A program made the translations under genes and the position numbers. A stretch of 64,000 bases of DNA. It comes from Diplonema japonicum. Its lineage: Eukaryota > Euglenozoa > Diplonemea > Diplonemida > Diplonemidae. This document shows, piece by piece, positions 48,501 through 58,466 of this stretch (position 1 is its first letter; the number at the start of each line of letters is the position of its first letter). Below the pieces are notes generated by a model, which did not search any database, had not been told where the DNA came from, and saw only the letters and a program-made list of their open reading frames with translations. Location of the stretch: positions 431,621 through 495,620 of the forward strand of contig OZ025715.1 of NCBI GenBank assembly GCA_964019335.1, given 5' to 3'.

Positions 48501-48607
48501 AATTCAAGAAGCAGTCAAATAGAGTGTTTTATAACACAGGTGGCCGTGTTAAGTTGGGCAGAAATAAGTTTCCTGTAGTCACAAAAGGGGCCCTTTCTAG
48601 GGTCTAG
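42589..48607 (+). CDS. Giant TPR and multi-IQ-motif protein (calmodulin-binding scaffold)
   Basis: Introns 47137-47259, 48061-48091, 48251-48280 and 48368-48397 give 1,934 residues; the last two are 30 nt and leave the frame open if retained. Residues 1-430 form an unrecognised folded region that vaguely resembles CLU-type proteins. TPR-like helices follow at about 585-755, including AEIRYQQVTDTYVARYGEEHPDTATAMNNLA. About 14 IQ motifs come next (IQxxxRGxxxR, typically ATKIQARHRGNMARQ) between bases 44860 and 46480. A charged coiled coil and a second TPR block to the end complete the chain. IQ motifs bind calmodulin or centrins, so a Ca-regulated cytoskeletal or flagellar scaffold is likely. 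ATG 42589 lies just after a candidate acceptor. Confidence 0.8.
45500..45940 (+). repeat. Internal tandem IQ repeats, nearly identical
   Basis: Four units of about 120-130 bp encode ATKIQARHRGNMARQ plus a Lys-rich linker. The core bases (GCGACTAAGATACAAGCACG) are almost unchanged between units, pointing to recent expansion inside the gene. Confidence 0.75.
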
Positions 48608-48679
48608 TTGTTTGTACCCTTTTAGGCTTTTCTAATCATGCTAGTCGAGTAATTGTACACAGGTTTTTTTTACACTGAT

Positions 48680-51562
48680 ATGAAGAAGCGCTCCCTTCAT
48701 AACTTGCACTGTCCCTTGGTTAAAAAAGTGGTGCCTGAGCAGGTGCCTCCGCCGCCAGGGGAACCCCTAAGCGCAGTGAGCAACCAGCCTCCAGCAGGTG
48801 AAGGGTCGAAGGAAAACAATGCAGTGATACCACTCCTTTCTGTTGATAGATCGCATGAACCTGCCACAATCGGGGAGCCGCCCACAATTCTGCCAGAGAA
48901 CACGCCGACACAGTCTGCTGAAATGCAAGCTAGTCCCAAGCAGGAAGATCACGACATGGGGGAGGTAGCGGAAGCCCTGATGTTGGGTGAGCAAGCGGAA
49001 AGCTCTTCACCGCAAGGTGGTTCTGTGCGTGTTGAGTGTAAAGACGACCACAGTGCAACGCACGGAACCATCTCTGCAGCGCCTCCTGAAGCTGAGCATG
49101 TGGAACCCGACAATGTTTTATCGCCCTCAGAAGGGGTCAAGAAAGCCACCCAGCTTGACAACAGGAGAACGAGCCAGAACGAGTTGCTATCTGAAGGGTT
49201 GACCGCAGAGCAGTACTCGGATGGAACGCCACAAGAGGAGCCTCGTTGCAGCAATCCTGTGATGGCCACCCCACGTGCCAAGGAAGATTCTGGCAATCTT
49301 ATAATGGCCACCCTGTGTGCCAACGAAGATTCTGGCAATCCTGTGAGGGCCACCCCGTGTGCAAACGAAAATTCTGGCAATCCTGTGATGGCAACCCCGC
49401 GTGTCAAGGAGGAGTCTGGCAATCCTGCGGTGGCCAAGCAAGATCTTGCTTGCAAAATGGAAGGCTACGTGACACCGAAGATGACGCGACCACCAAAGAT
49501 TGAAGACGTGAAAAAGGCTGACAATTTTGAGCCGAAGAAAGTTGAGAAGAAGGCTCCGGGCAAAAAACGCTGCGTGGTGGCAAAGAAAAACAAGTGCACG
49601 AAAAAGCCGAAGCTGAAAAAGGATCCTGTGCATGAGTTATACGACTCGGTGGAAGTGGAGGAGGTGGCTTTCAGCACTAGGAGCAGATACTTCGAGAAGT
49701 TAGAAAACAACATATTGCAAGAAGCATGGAAGACGGGTGCCGTGCAAGTCTACGCAGCCAACACGCCGCTGTGCGAAGGGTGTCCTGCATTCAGTGTTGT
49801 TGAGGTGCACCCAAATAGCAAGTGGTTAGAGGTAGTGCTATGGAAAACAAGCAGTTGCCGCGTTAAGGGTGTTAAGAACGAAGAGGCTATGAAGGTGCTT
49901 AACAGCAGGCTGTTTGCTCGCCTGTGCTCCGTGTCGAAGGAGCGCACAAGTCACATTCGTATTGGTGCTGTGATGGGAAAGCGCTTCTTCGGGGACATGT
50001 GGCTGTACCGCGGTGATAGTCTTGTCTACGACCATGATCCCTTCTTCAGCAGAAGGACATGCTTCTGGAACGTGAGCTCGATGAGCACAGTTGGTGTTTG
50101 GTCACCTTCGTTGGCTGTTGTCAGGACAGCTTCTCTGCTGTTGAAGGGTTCTTGTCAGTGTGCTGTGGTGAAGAATGTTGCGGCTTTGTCAGGCGGTCAG
50201 AAAACAGAGGCAGCTAGCATTGCACCAATACCTGATGGCGATAAGCTACTAACATTGTGTGCCGTGGTAGAGGACAGCGTAGCAGGTGTGGCTGTAGGCT
50301 CTTACGCGGTGGATGGTGTTTTCACTCTAGAAGGCGTGACAGTGAAGGACATTTACAGAAGGCAGGGCCTTGGAAGGCTACTTGTTGCTTGTCTCACGAG
50401 CCACTTGCAGACAGGCACTGCCTCGTGTGTGACTCGCACAGATGTGAAAGGTTCTGGTTTTCTACTTGCTCTCGGGTGGGCACAGGACGGTGAGGTGTTG
50501 AAGAGAACAGTTGTCGTTCCTGAGCACCCACCGCTGCACGTCATCCGCGTAGAGACGACGAAAAAGACACGGGCTGTCGACATGCCGAGCAGAAAACGAA
50601 AGCTGCAAGAAGCCCCACAGTGTGCGAAGAAGGCGCGCCTCAAGCAAACCGAGACAGCAAACACACAGCCCGTGAAGGTGAAAGGGGGTGCAAAGAAGCG
50701 TAAAGCGAATGAAATTGCCGCAAAGACAAAAGAGGCGCGCAAACCGAAGAAGCAAAAGTGCTCAAAGGCCAAAGAAACGAAAGTCAGGGAAACGAAGAAC
50801 GACAAGCCCGCTAGGAAGCCAAAGGAGAAACAGCCCAAGGCAAAGGTCCGTGCTCCTAGAGAGAAGAAGGAGAAGAAGCCAACTAAGCCTGTTGAAACCG
50901 AGCCTCACAAATGTAAAGCAGACCCAGCTGCGAAGCGCGAGCTTGGCGGCATGTTGACGACCATGGTGCGGGAGACATGTCAGGACGAGAGCGTCACAGG
51001 AGAGATGAAAGGCACGGTGTTTAAACCGTGTACTGAGGTGTTCCCCTTCATCCATGCAGGTGTGCAGTACCTGAACACCGCTAAGGGAAAGAGCGATTGG
51101 GATCAGCACAAGCAGAGTGTGTCACACGTGAAGGGAGAATGTGTGGCTCAAGAGACGGACGTCACTGACCAAGTGCTTGCCACCTTGACAGGAGTGGTAG
51201 CTAAAATGAACAAGTCTGCTTGCAAGGCCGACATCTTGCTGAGTGTCGCGTGCTGCCTTCTAGTCAACCAGCTCAGCGACGAGGAGAAGCACAAGGAAAG
51301 CTCGAAGTGGCAGACACTGCAGGCATCATGCAGAGAGGGCATTGAGACGCTGACTGCTGAGCACCATCATTTCGCGCTGCTTCACAACGCAAGTTGTCTT
51401 GTTGCGGGTACACTTGTTGACTGCCTTGTAGCATGCGAAAAAGAGGAGTCTTCTGACTCATATTTCCAGCTAGCATCACAGCTTGATGAAGCCTTGACTG
51501 CTTTGGACCTGCCTACTGTTCGTGACTGGGTGTGGACAGTCGTCACGGAGATCGACGAGTGA
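48680..51562 (+). CDS. GNAT-fold acetyltransferase domain in a Lys-rich protein
   Basis: An intronless 960-residue protein. Residues about 190-255 hold four 14-residue repeats (consensus MATPRAKEDSGNPV). A folded region from about 325 includes a GNAT-like core. Its motif A is RRQGLGRLL (Q/R-x-x-G-x-G) near base 50360, preceded by the strand VFTLEGVTVKDI. This is the acetyl-CoA pyrophosphate-binding signature. Then come about 140 residues of Lys/Ala/Pro linker like a nuclear basic tail, and a C-terminal helical domain (about 770-960). Acetyl-transfer to a protein or small amine is plausible; the substrate is unknown. The basic tail suggests chromatin or RNA association. The upstream acceptor is GTACACAG at 48655-48662. 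Confidence 0.68.
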   Translation: MKKRSLHNLHCPLVKKVVPEQVPPPPGEPLSAVSNQPPAGEGSKENNAVIPLLSVDRSHEPATIGEPPTILPENTPTQSAEMQASPKQEDHDMGEVAEALMLGEQAESSSPQGGSVRVECKDDHSATHGTISAAPPEAEHVEPDNVLSPSEGVKKATQLDNRRTSQNELLSEGLTAEQYSDGTPQEEPRCSNPVMATPRAKEDSGNLIMATLCANEDSGNPVRATPCANENSGNPVMATPRVKEESGNPAVAKQDLACKMEGYVTPKMTRPPKIEDVKKADNFEPKKVEKKAPGKKRCVVAKKNKCTKKPKLKKDPVHELYDSVEVEEVAFSTRSRYFEKLENNILQEAWKTGAVQVYAANTPLCEGCPAFSVVEVHPNSKWLEVVLWKTSSCRVKGVKNEEAMKVLNSRLFARLCSVSKERTSHIRIGAVMGKRFFGDMWLYRGDSLVYDHDPFFSRRTCFWNVSSMSTVGVWSPSLAVVRTASLLLKGSCQCAVVKNVAALSGGQKTEAASIAPIPDGDKLLTLCAVVEDSVAGVAVGSYAVDGVFTLEGVTVKDIYRRQGLGRLLVACLTSHLQTGTASCVTRTDVKGSGFLLALGWAQDGEVLKRTVVVPEHPPLHVIRVETTKKTRAVDMPSRKRKLQEAPQCAKKARLKQTETANTQPVKVKGGAKKRKANEIAAKTKEARKPKKQKCSKAKETKVRETKNDKPARKPKEKQPKAKVRAPREKKEKKPTKPVETEPHKCKADPAAKRELGGMLTTMVRETCQDESVTGEMKGTVFKPCTEVFPFIHAGVQYLNTAKGKSDWDQHKQSVSHVKGECVAQETDVTDQVLATLTGVVAKMNKSACKADILLSVACCLLVNQLSDEEKHKESSKWQTLQASCREGIETLTAEHHHFALLHNASCLVAGTLVDCLVACEKEESSDSYFQLASQLDEALTALDLPTVRDWVWTVVTEIDE
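49250..49437 (+). repeat. 42-bp tandem repeat inside the GNAT gene
   Basis: About four units encode variants of ATPRAKEDSGNPVM. Unit copies differ by several bases, mostly at first and second codon positions of the middle residues. Confidence 0.8.
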
Positions 51563-51667
51563 ACATAGGCATTCACACAACCATCTTCCATATGTGCAAT
51601 GAGCACAAGCCCCTCCCCCCCTATTTCATTCTTACGCGCACATAACAGCAAGTTTAAACAGGACAAG

Positions 51668-52452
51668 ATGGAGACGAAGGATAGGAAGCGTAAGAGGCAC
51701 GACGACAACCCGAAGAAGGCCGCTAAGAAGGTGATCGATGAAACGAAGAAGCGAACAGAAGCATCAGTGAAGAAATATTGTGAGGATGTTGTGAAGCACG
51801 TTGACATGTGGAAAGAACGGCTGCAGACAGTATGCTTTTGCACCACAACACATTGCATTTCAGATACGCAAGCTTAAGCCAGCACCTATCGTGATCAACT
51901 GGGACGCAAAGGACGAGGAAGACAGCGAGAAATCGGAGCTCATAAAGCTGGTGGTACCGCAGTCAGACGCTTTAGATGAGCAGCTCAGGCTTGCAGAGCG
52001 CGAATCCCTCTACTGGATAGATGTGCTGAAGGAAATCGAGTTGTGGATTACGCTCCACGTGCCTCCAGCGGATGTCACAGCATTTGGTACAAAAATACAA
52101 AATGAGACGCTCATGTTCGTGTCTTGCTTTGTAGTGTTTGTGAACGAGGCAGTCTACAGCACGGTATGTAGACCACACCACTACACGACATTACAGGGCG
52201 CAATGTACTACAGAAAGATATCAGAAATAGAGGCGTCGCACGACAAGTCCAAATATCCTGCATCGTATAACAACTTGCTGGAAGCGGAGTACCGCCGGCA
52301 GTGGGCACAGCTGGAGTACGGGTACAACTCCCTCATTCATGTATGCCATGCAGTCTAGATAACACACACCGCAGAAAGGGATGCTGCTGTATCAATGGCT
52401 TAGAGATCGAGAGGAGAAGCTTCGGCAGCCGAGGGACTTGGTTGAAATGTAG
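51668..52452 (+). CDS. PA28/REG-type proteasome activator (PA26-like)
   Basis: Introns 51830-51863, 52164-52196 and 52341-52374 give 227 residues, close to the 230-254 of the family. The protein is almost all helix. A Lys-rich N-terminal helix is followed by a linker, then helices with the pattern of PA28: WIDVLKEIELWITLHVPPADVTAFG, an FVVFVNEAVYS segment and KYPASYNNLLEAEYRRQWAQLEYGYNSL. The last is followed by LLYQWLRDREEKLRQPR, matching the family's C-terminal helix pair and 'RPR' end. PA28 heptamers open the 20S proteasome gate without ATP. The identification rests on pattern and length; the activation loop is not obvious. Confidence 0.62.
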
Positions 52453-52526
52453 TGTGCTGGAAAGAGAAAAGAACAACACCGATCGTGCTTCCGTCTTTAT
52501 TTTATGCATTAAGCTTATGAACACTC

Positions 52527-52528
52527 AG
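52527..52528 (+). promoter_or_regulatory. Candidate acceptor AG just before ALG2
   Basis: ACTCAG ends 5 nt before the ATG, only about 75 nt after the previous stop, after a T-rich stretch (52493-52510). This fits trans-splicing of a polycistronic transcript; no RNA evidence is available. Confidence 0.4.
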
Positions 52529-52532
52529 CAAG

Positions 52533-53974
52533 ATGTCGCTCCCCATGCCCTCTTGTGCGTATGTCTGCTTGAGCACACTGTTGCTGTTCGTTGCAATGAT
52601 GTCGTTGATGTTCAAAAAGAAACGAAGAAGGAACACGAGTGGTTCACTCATGGTGGGCTTTATCCACCCTGACCTTGGAATTGGGGGTGCAGAGCGGCTG
52701 GTGGTAGACTCAGCAGTGGGCCTCCTGCAAAAAGGGCACCAGGTCGTGATGTACACTGCACACCACGATAGTGGGCACTGCTTTGTCGAGACGCGAGACG
52801 GTACTGTGCAAGTAGTGGTGGCAGGGGATTGGATGCCTAGGCACATCAAGGGCAAGGGACACGTCCTGTTTGCAACGCTGCGCATGATATGGCTCACCCT
52901 GTGGTGTATCCTTAAGGCGCCACCTGTCGATGTTTATGTTGTCGACCAGGTGTCAGTCCCCTTGTTCCTGTTGAAGTGTCTCACGAACATCCCCACTCTC
53001 TTCTACTGTCACTTCCCTGACAAATTGTGTGACGCCACACGCACCGCCAACAGGTCTACTCTGCGCAAGGCCTACCGTTTCGTTTTCGACACAATTGAAG
53101 AAGTGGTATGCCACCAAACCTCTTTTTACCACGTCATACTCTAGTGCCTCCGTAGCGCCACTGCCACTGTGTTCAATAGCAGGTTCACGAAGGACACCAC
53201 CCTGGAAACTTTTCCGTCCCTCGTTACGCGCAGCGACTATAGCGACGTGCTGTACCCCCCTATGAACTGGTCCAACCTAGACTGCAAACCTGCGGGCACA
53301 AGCACACGACTAAATGGGTATGATGAGTGTGTAATTTTTAAATACTTTACGCAGCTTGGAAGGAAAGACAGTGGTGCTGTCTATCAACAGGTTTGAAACG
53401 AAGAAGAACGTTAGGCTGGCCCTGGACTCGTTCAATGAGGTTATGGAGCAACTCAGCCCCGATAAGAGACAAGAGACACGACTGGTATGCGTGCATGTCC
53501 CACAGTAGCGAAGCACAGGTACTTGCGGGGGGATATGACGAGAGGCTCGTAGACAACGTGAAATGCCTCAAAGAGCTGAAAGAGTGCTGCCAGGCAAGCA
53601 AGTGGAGCGATAACGTGGTGTTCATCACTTCCTTCAGCGAGTACGAGAAGTACATGCTCCTTCACAACTCAACGTTGCTGCTGTACACACCTACAGGCGA
53701 GCATTTCGGCATTGTACCTCTTGAAGCTATGTATTGCGGTTTGCCGGTAATTGCAGTCAACTCAGCTGGCCCCCTGGAGACAGTCTTGCATGGGAAGACG
53801 GGATTCCTCAAGGAGCCGACTGTACAGGATTTCGCTCCCGCCATCCTCACGCTCCTCAACAACCCTGACATGCGAAAGGAGATGTTCTCCGTCGCGAAAG
53901 GGCATGTCACGTCAAGGTTCTCACTTGACTACTTCGCCACATCTATGGTTGCGCACCTTAACAGTGCCATCTAG
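52533..53974 (+). CDS. ALG2: Alpha-1,3/1,6-mannosyltransferase ALG2
   Basis: Introns 53106-53144, 53318-53354 and 53485-53518 give 443 residues. ALG2 adds the second and third mannoses to the dolichol-linked oligosaccharide on the cytosolic ER face. Seen: an N-terminal hydrophobic anchor, FIHPDLGIGGAERLVVD, LFYCHFPDKL, FNSRFT, the SINRFETKKN segment, LAGGYDERL and the GT4 catalytic EHFGIVPLE (E-x7-E) followed by MYCGLPVIAVNSAGP. All are standard ALG2 landmarks in order. Intron removal is needed to join the NSRFT and RFETKKN segments. ATG 52533 lies 5 nt after ACTCAG, a likely acceptor. The gene starts 80 nt after the proteasome activator. Confidence 0.92.
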
Positions 53975-54140
53975 ATGCGATAATGAAACCAAGAACGGAA
54001 ACGAGAGAAAGAGCTGCTTTGAAGTAACCAAAGAAAAAATGAACACTTTTTTTTAAGGTGCCGATAACACCTCTTTCCCTGTTTTTCTTTCATCGGGAGT
54101 TGAAGCATAACAGGCAGTAGATTTCAAGCTAAAAACAAAA

Positions 54141-55441
54141 ATGACCAGCGCAATGCCGCCATCATCAGCGATCGCCGCTGAAAGGTATACATTTGCACAG
54201 CAAACACCTCCTGCACAGGCCTGCTCAGAATGGATTCCTTGACGGACTCCAGATCCCCGCTGACCAGCTGCTCATGATGGGAATGGTATGCCACACTGAC
54301 ACCATGACCACCACAGACCGGCCCGTCGATGAACACGTTGAAGAAGAGCCAGTCCGCGGTGGAGTCCAAACACCCCTGCGTGTACCAATACGGATCATGC
54401 TCTTTTGGTGACGAGTGCAAATTCGCTGAGATCGACGGCAAAGTGTGCGCCAAGTTCTTGAAGGGCGGGTGCTCGTGGGGCAACAACTGCTGCTGGAAGC
54501 ACACAACTATACAGAAGATCACCGCGCAGAATAAGATGGAGCAGAGCCGCAGGATGAACGGAGGCAGCGCGAGGAGGTTCGAAGAACCTCAGGACGAGCT
54601 TTACAACGGGCTGGTATGCATGCACATAGTACAACCACTCCACAGCAGCAACAACAGCAGCAGCAGGACCTCCCTGGCATGGGTTTCAATAACGACATGC
54701 AGCAGCGCAACATCTTCCAGCAGCTCCAGATGCAGGTATGACGAAAAGACACAAGCCTCACAACCCCCACAGCAGCAGTTGAACGGGCTGCCGCCCAACC
54801 TCCTTGCCAACGATGTGTCTCTTCCTGGCATGCAGAACTTCGGGCTTGACGACAGGTGCTTCACGGAGCAGCTGCAGCAGGCGTTGCCCTTCCACAACAT
54901 GGGTGATGAGGAGGTATGTTGCGCAACGACTTATCACCACACGTAGACGATGAACCAGTCTCAGGTGACGCAGCTCATGTCCACGATACTGGGGTCCATC
55001 AGGGAGTTCGACGACAGGCACAACGCCAGGGTGTCGCAGCTGCAAATGGCCATCGAGATGGCAGAGAAGGAGAGGACCGAGGAGGGGGACAGGAACAGGA
55101 GGTCTATCAGTGCCTTGATGAGCAGTGTCGATCACTTGATGGGCAAGCTGAAGGACCTTGGGATCCCCGTCGGCGGCCTGCCGCAGCAGATGTCGGGCCC
55201 TGATATGGACAGGGACATGGTGCCGCAGACACAGACCCCCATGGGGCAGACCATCTCGTCCCCAGTGAGCCAGGGCACGGAACAGCCGAAGATGAAGATT
55301 TGCCAGCACTGTGGTAAGAGCGGCAAGCTTATGCTTTGCGGAAGGTGCAAGGTGGCAACTTTCTGCAACCAACAGTGCCAGCGTGAGGCGTGGTCGACTC
55401 ACTCTAAGACATGCACTCCCCCGAGGCCTGCTGAGAGCTGA
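54141..55441 (+). CDS. CCCH and MYND zinc-finger protein
   Basis: Five introns (54185-54218, 54286-54316, 54614-54645, 54736-54772, 54914-54946) give 377 residues. Near residues 60-105 lie two CCCH-type units. The second is complete (C-x7-C-x5-C-x3-H, CAKFLKGGCSWGNNCCWKH). The first has C-x6-C-x5-C followed by Glu where His is expected. Gln-rich segments and a coiled coil follow, then a C-terminal MYND finger (CQHCGKSGKLMLCGRCK...FCNQQCQREAW...H...C). CCCH fingers bind RNA; MYND fingers bind proline-rich peptides, so a role in mRNA regulation with protein partners is likely. Splice phases are exact. Confidence 0.83.
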
Positions 55442-56328
55442 ACATAATGAATAAACAAAAACAAAAAAAAAAAGATATCACCCCCCATCATCCCTCGAGA
55501 TCTAGGCCCTGACCTGTAGTTGCTCCTCGAACCCTGGGAGCAGAGGATAGGTGCTCCTCGAATAAGCCCTTAGATTCCCCAACAGACAATTTGCAGCATT
55601 CTTACATTTTTTAACCCCATTTTTTTACTCCTATTCCCCTCCATATTTCCCGTTATTTTTAGAGCTTTAACACGCAAGAAAAGGAGATTTTAAAAAAATC
55701 CCCCCTTCCTTTTAGTTCATAGATATTTCAGGCCTCCTCATTCCCTTTTTTGATTTTTCTCCCCCCTTTTTCTTTTTCATTTCCCCCTCCTTTTCGTCCT
55801 TTTTTTCTGGAAAAAAAAGAAAAATGAGAAGAGGTATTAAAGGGGTAGTTGAAAAAGGGAGGGGGCGGTTTTGTTCCCTTCCTAAATAGAAAAAAAAAAA
55901 CAAAAAAAAAAAAAAAAAAAAAAAAAAGCAGTGTTTTTTTTGATTCCCCATTCTTCCTTTTAAATAGAGAATTTGCCTCCCCTTTTCCATTAAGGTTCAC
56001 AATATTGAAGCCGTTATCTGGAGACTACTCACGCCTGAAGTCATAGAGTGCTCAATAGGTGTGAGATAGTTTCTGTTTATTTTCCTCGTCCCTATTCCCC
56101 TTCGCCACTATCTTCTCTTTTTTTTTCTAGACACGTGTATTCCTGTACCAAGTAGATTGGCATAAACTGGGATCAACCAGCAAGGGGGAAAAAGACCTTT
56201 TTTTTTGAAAAATGGTTCTATTCATCTGTGGGGACTTGTTAGTCCGCATTTTTTATTCCTTTTTGAAAAAGAAAGAAACCTTTTAAAAAAAATAAAGTAA
56301 AAGCACAGTGGCTTTCGCCATTCAGGGG

Positions 56329-56363
<35 letters not shown>

Positions 56364-56953
56364 CTTTTTATTTACTTGTGTGTGAAAGAACGGATTTTAC
56401 TTAAAAGAAACAGCGTAGATTTTTTACACCCCCCCAAAAAAAGAAAAAAAGGCCCACACGCATAAGCTCCCACCATAAGATCTTTTTGTTCTAGAATGTG
56501 ACAACTTTTCCCCCCCACCACTTTTTTTTTGTTCCTCATTTTATTTTTATACATTTTATTTTATTTTTATTGCCCCTCCCTCTTGTTAGTTAGGCATGGC
56601 ACTTGCATTCCTGTGCGTTGCACTTGATGGTGAGGGTCTTCTCTCTTTATTTCATTTTATACCTCCTTAGTTTTTTTTTTTCGAGAAGAAATATAGTACT
56701 TCCAACAGACGTGGCCCTGTCTTCTTCTTACTTTTGTCTGCTGCTCTCCCCTCCTTCCCTTCTATTCGATGAAGGCCAGCGCCGCTCTCTCGTGCATGGT
56801 TCCTACGACATCTAGGCGAGGGTTGCCTTCTTCTATTCCCTCTCTTCCCTTATCCTCTTCCCTTTCTTTCTTTCCCAGAGTCTCAAAACCCCCTATTTTC
56901 CTTCCCACCCCACCCTCTTTTTTTGTTCCTACTTTATTCTCATTATTCGTGAT
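55442..56953. other. Long intergenic region of homopolymers
   Basis: About 1.5 kb with no supported gene. Contains A-runs at 55890-55927 and 56331-56360 (30 A), many T/C tracts, and an 11-base direct repeat TGCTCCTCGAA at 55520 and near 55552. Open frames here are low-complexity. Confidence 0.55.
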
Positions 56954-57621
56954 ATGCTCACATCCATCAAGGCCGCCATGGCTTGGCTTACTCATTTGCT
57001 ACTTTTGCTGCTTGTGGAAGATGTTTGTGGGCTCGTCATCGGTGGTCCTTTGGTACTACAAAGGAAAGAAGCCTTTACTGTTGTGATTGAAGGCAAGGGT
57101 CACGGGGTGCTGGGGCTGGGGGGGCATGCGGAGTGCAACGAGGAGGCGCAGTACGGGATGGTATCGCAGGGGGTGCGGTACCGGTGCATGATGTGCGAGT
57201 ATGTACAATGAGCCCTCGACATAACACAGATCTGGTGCGAGGCCGGAGTTGGACACCTTGTCGCTGATGACGGTTGTCACCCAACGGACATATGCGTACA
57301 CACTGCTCGTGGAGAACGACACCGATAAGTGGATGGATGTTGTCTGGAAAGGCTTCAATAAAGGAGCGGAGACTACCTACGCCAGGATACCTCCACGGCA
57401 GTTCGAGACTCTGAAGGTATCCACTTAATGCCTCCTCAGCACAACAGACATACGAGACACACGTATGGGTCCTTCGCGAACAGCAAGGCGATGCACCCCA
57501 AACATGCGGGCTGACGGTGGGCGTCTGGCTCGGTGAGGACGTTTGGCCTAAGTCCGTGCACGTCCTCACCGTCAGTCACTTTACACGAACAGTGCAGGAG
57601 ATACACTGCAAATACTCTTAA
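56954..57621 (+). CDS. Small secretory-pathway protein of unknown function
   Basis: Introns 57199-57229 and 57417-57447 give 201 residues ending at TAA 57619-57621. The N-terminus has a hydrophobic core (MAWLTHLLLLLLVEDVCG) typical of a signal peptide. The mature part is beta-rich with scattered cysteines, including a CMMCEE cluster, and no C-terminal membrane helix. A lumenal or secreted protein, perhaps a p24-like or immunoglobulin-like fold, is possible, but I do not recognise it. Splicing removes an in-frame TGA in the first intron. Confidence 0.68.
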
Positions 57622-57634
57622 GCCCAAAGGTAAT

Positions 57635-58387
57635 ATGAACATGAGCGTGGACGCGGACGACGACATGCAGCTGTCCCAGACAGTGAGCGCCAACGACACC
57701 GCTCTGTCATACATGAAGCGGTGCGCCGCCACGTCACTGGTGACTAAAATTCCTCTCATTGATAACACAGGTGCTGGGAGAAGCGGCCTGATAGGCGGGG
57801 AGGGCTTGCTCTTCACAGGTCCTAAGGCAGGAGGAAAGTCGCAGATTGCTTATCACATCGTGGCGGCTGCCTTGCGAGAGAGCAGCTGGAGCAATGTGCA
57901 TTATTATGATTGTGATAAGACATTTGACGGGAAGAGGCTGCAGCAGCTAGCAGGACCAACAGCTCAGCTAGAAAATGTAACTGTGTACCGACCTCAGAAC
58001 ATGCAGCAGCTTGGCGAGACGCTGCTGCACACGCTGGGCAAGCCGCCGAAGGTTGTCATCGTGGACGGCATCAACTACCTCATCGGCACCGACAGGGGTG
58101 CTGCCTCCCCTAATATCCCTTCTGCCCTGCAACTCCTACGAGCTGCTTCCGTTACGGTTTTAATTATTGTGAGTCACACGTATCACACATCCAACACTCC
58201 TATCCAACCACTGTTTCTAGCTAAGCAGCTATTGGCCGACTTCTCTCCATCCCTTGTTCTTCAGGTCACACCCTCGCACCGCATGACTTCGCTAGATGTG
58301 AAACAGGACGGCACTAATATTGTGACAAAAGAGCTGCAGACTGCTGCTTTTGCCATAAGCACCGCTGGAATTGTGCTGGAGTCTTAA
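57635..58387 (+). CDS. RecA/RAD51-like ATPase (possible XRCC2-type paralog)
   Basis: A 250-residue intronless frame. Walker A is GPKAGGKS near residue 60. Walker B is KVVIVDGINYLIG near residue 140. Between them is the YYDCDKTFDGKRL segment where RAD51 paralogs have their 'D.E..F...R' stretch. The end, with TSLDVKQDGTNIVTKEL, resembles the terminal strands of RecA-fold recombinases. Small size and lack of an N-terminal HhH domain fit XRCC2-like paralogs, which help load RAD51. The ATG is only 13 nt after the previous stop. A further in-frame region extends upstream to 57533 inside the preceding gene but looks non-coding. Confidence 0.62.
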   Translation: MNMSVDADDDMQLSQTVSANDTALSYMKRCAATSLVTKIPLIDNTGAGRSGLIGGEGLLFTGPKAGGKSQIAYHIVAAALRESSWSNVHYYDCDKTFDGKRLQQLAGPTAQLENVTVYRPQNMQQLGETLLHTLGKPPKVVIVDGINYLIGTDRGAASPNIPSALQLLRAASVTVLIIVSHTYHTSNTPIQPLFLAKQLLADFSPSLVLQVTPSHRMTSLDVKQDGTNIVTKELQTAAFAISTAGIVLES

Positions 58388-58457
58388 TACAGTCGGCTTG
58401 TTAAGCGGACGTTTTTTTTTATTGTCTTATTATTTCTTGTTTTTATTGTTCAAACAC

Positions 58458-58459
58458 AG
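58458..58459 (+). promoter_or_regulatory. Candidate acceptor AG with strong polypyrimidine tract
   Basis: A T-dominated tract at 58411-58450 ends in CAAACACAG, 7 nt before ATG 58467. It is the clearest example in the window of the tract-AG-ATG layout. Confidence 0.45.
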
Positions 58460-58466
58460 CACGCAC

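Noticed and set aside
55490-55590. tRNA-like T-arm (GGGTTCGAGG on the minus strand)
   Set aside because: No matching acceptor, D or anticodon arms could be drawn. No convincing tRNA, rRNA or SL RNA gene was noticed by eye elsewhere in the window.
58153-58221. Possible GTGAGT...CTAG intron in the RecA-like gene
   Set aside because: Its length would shift the frame, while the unspliced reading continues sensibly to the family-like end.
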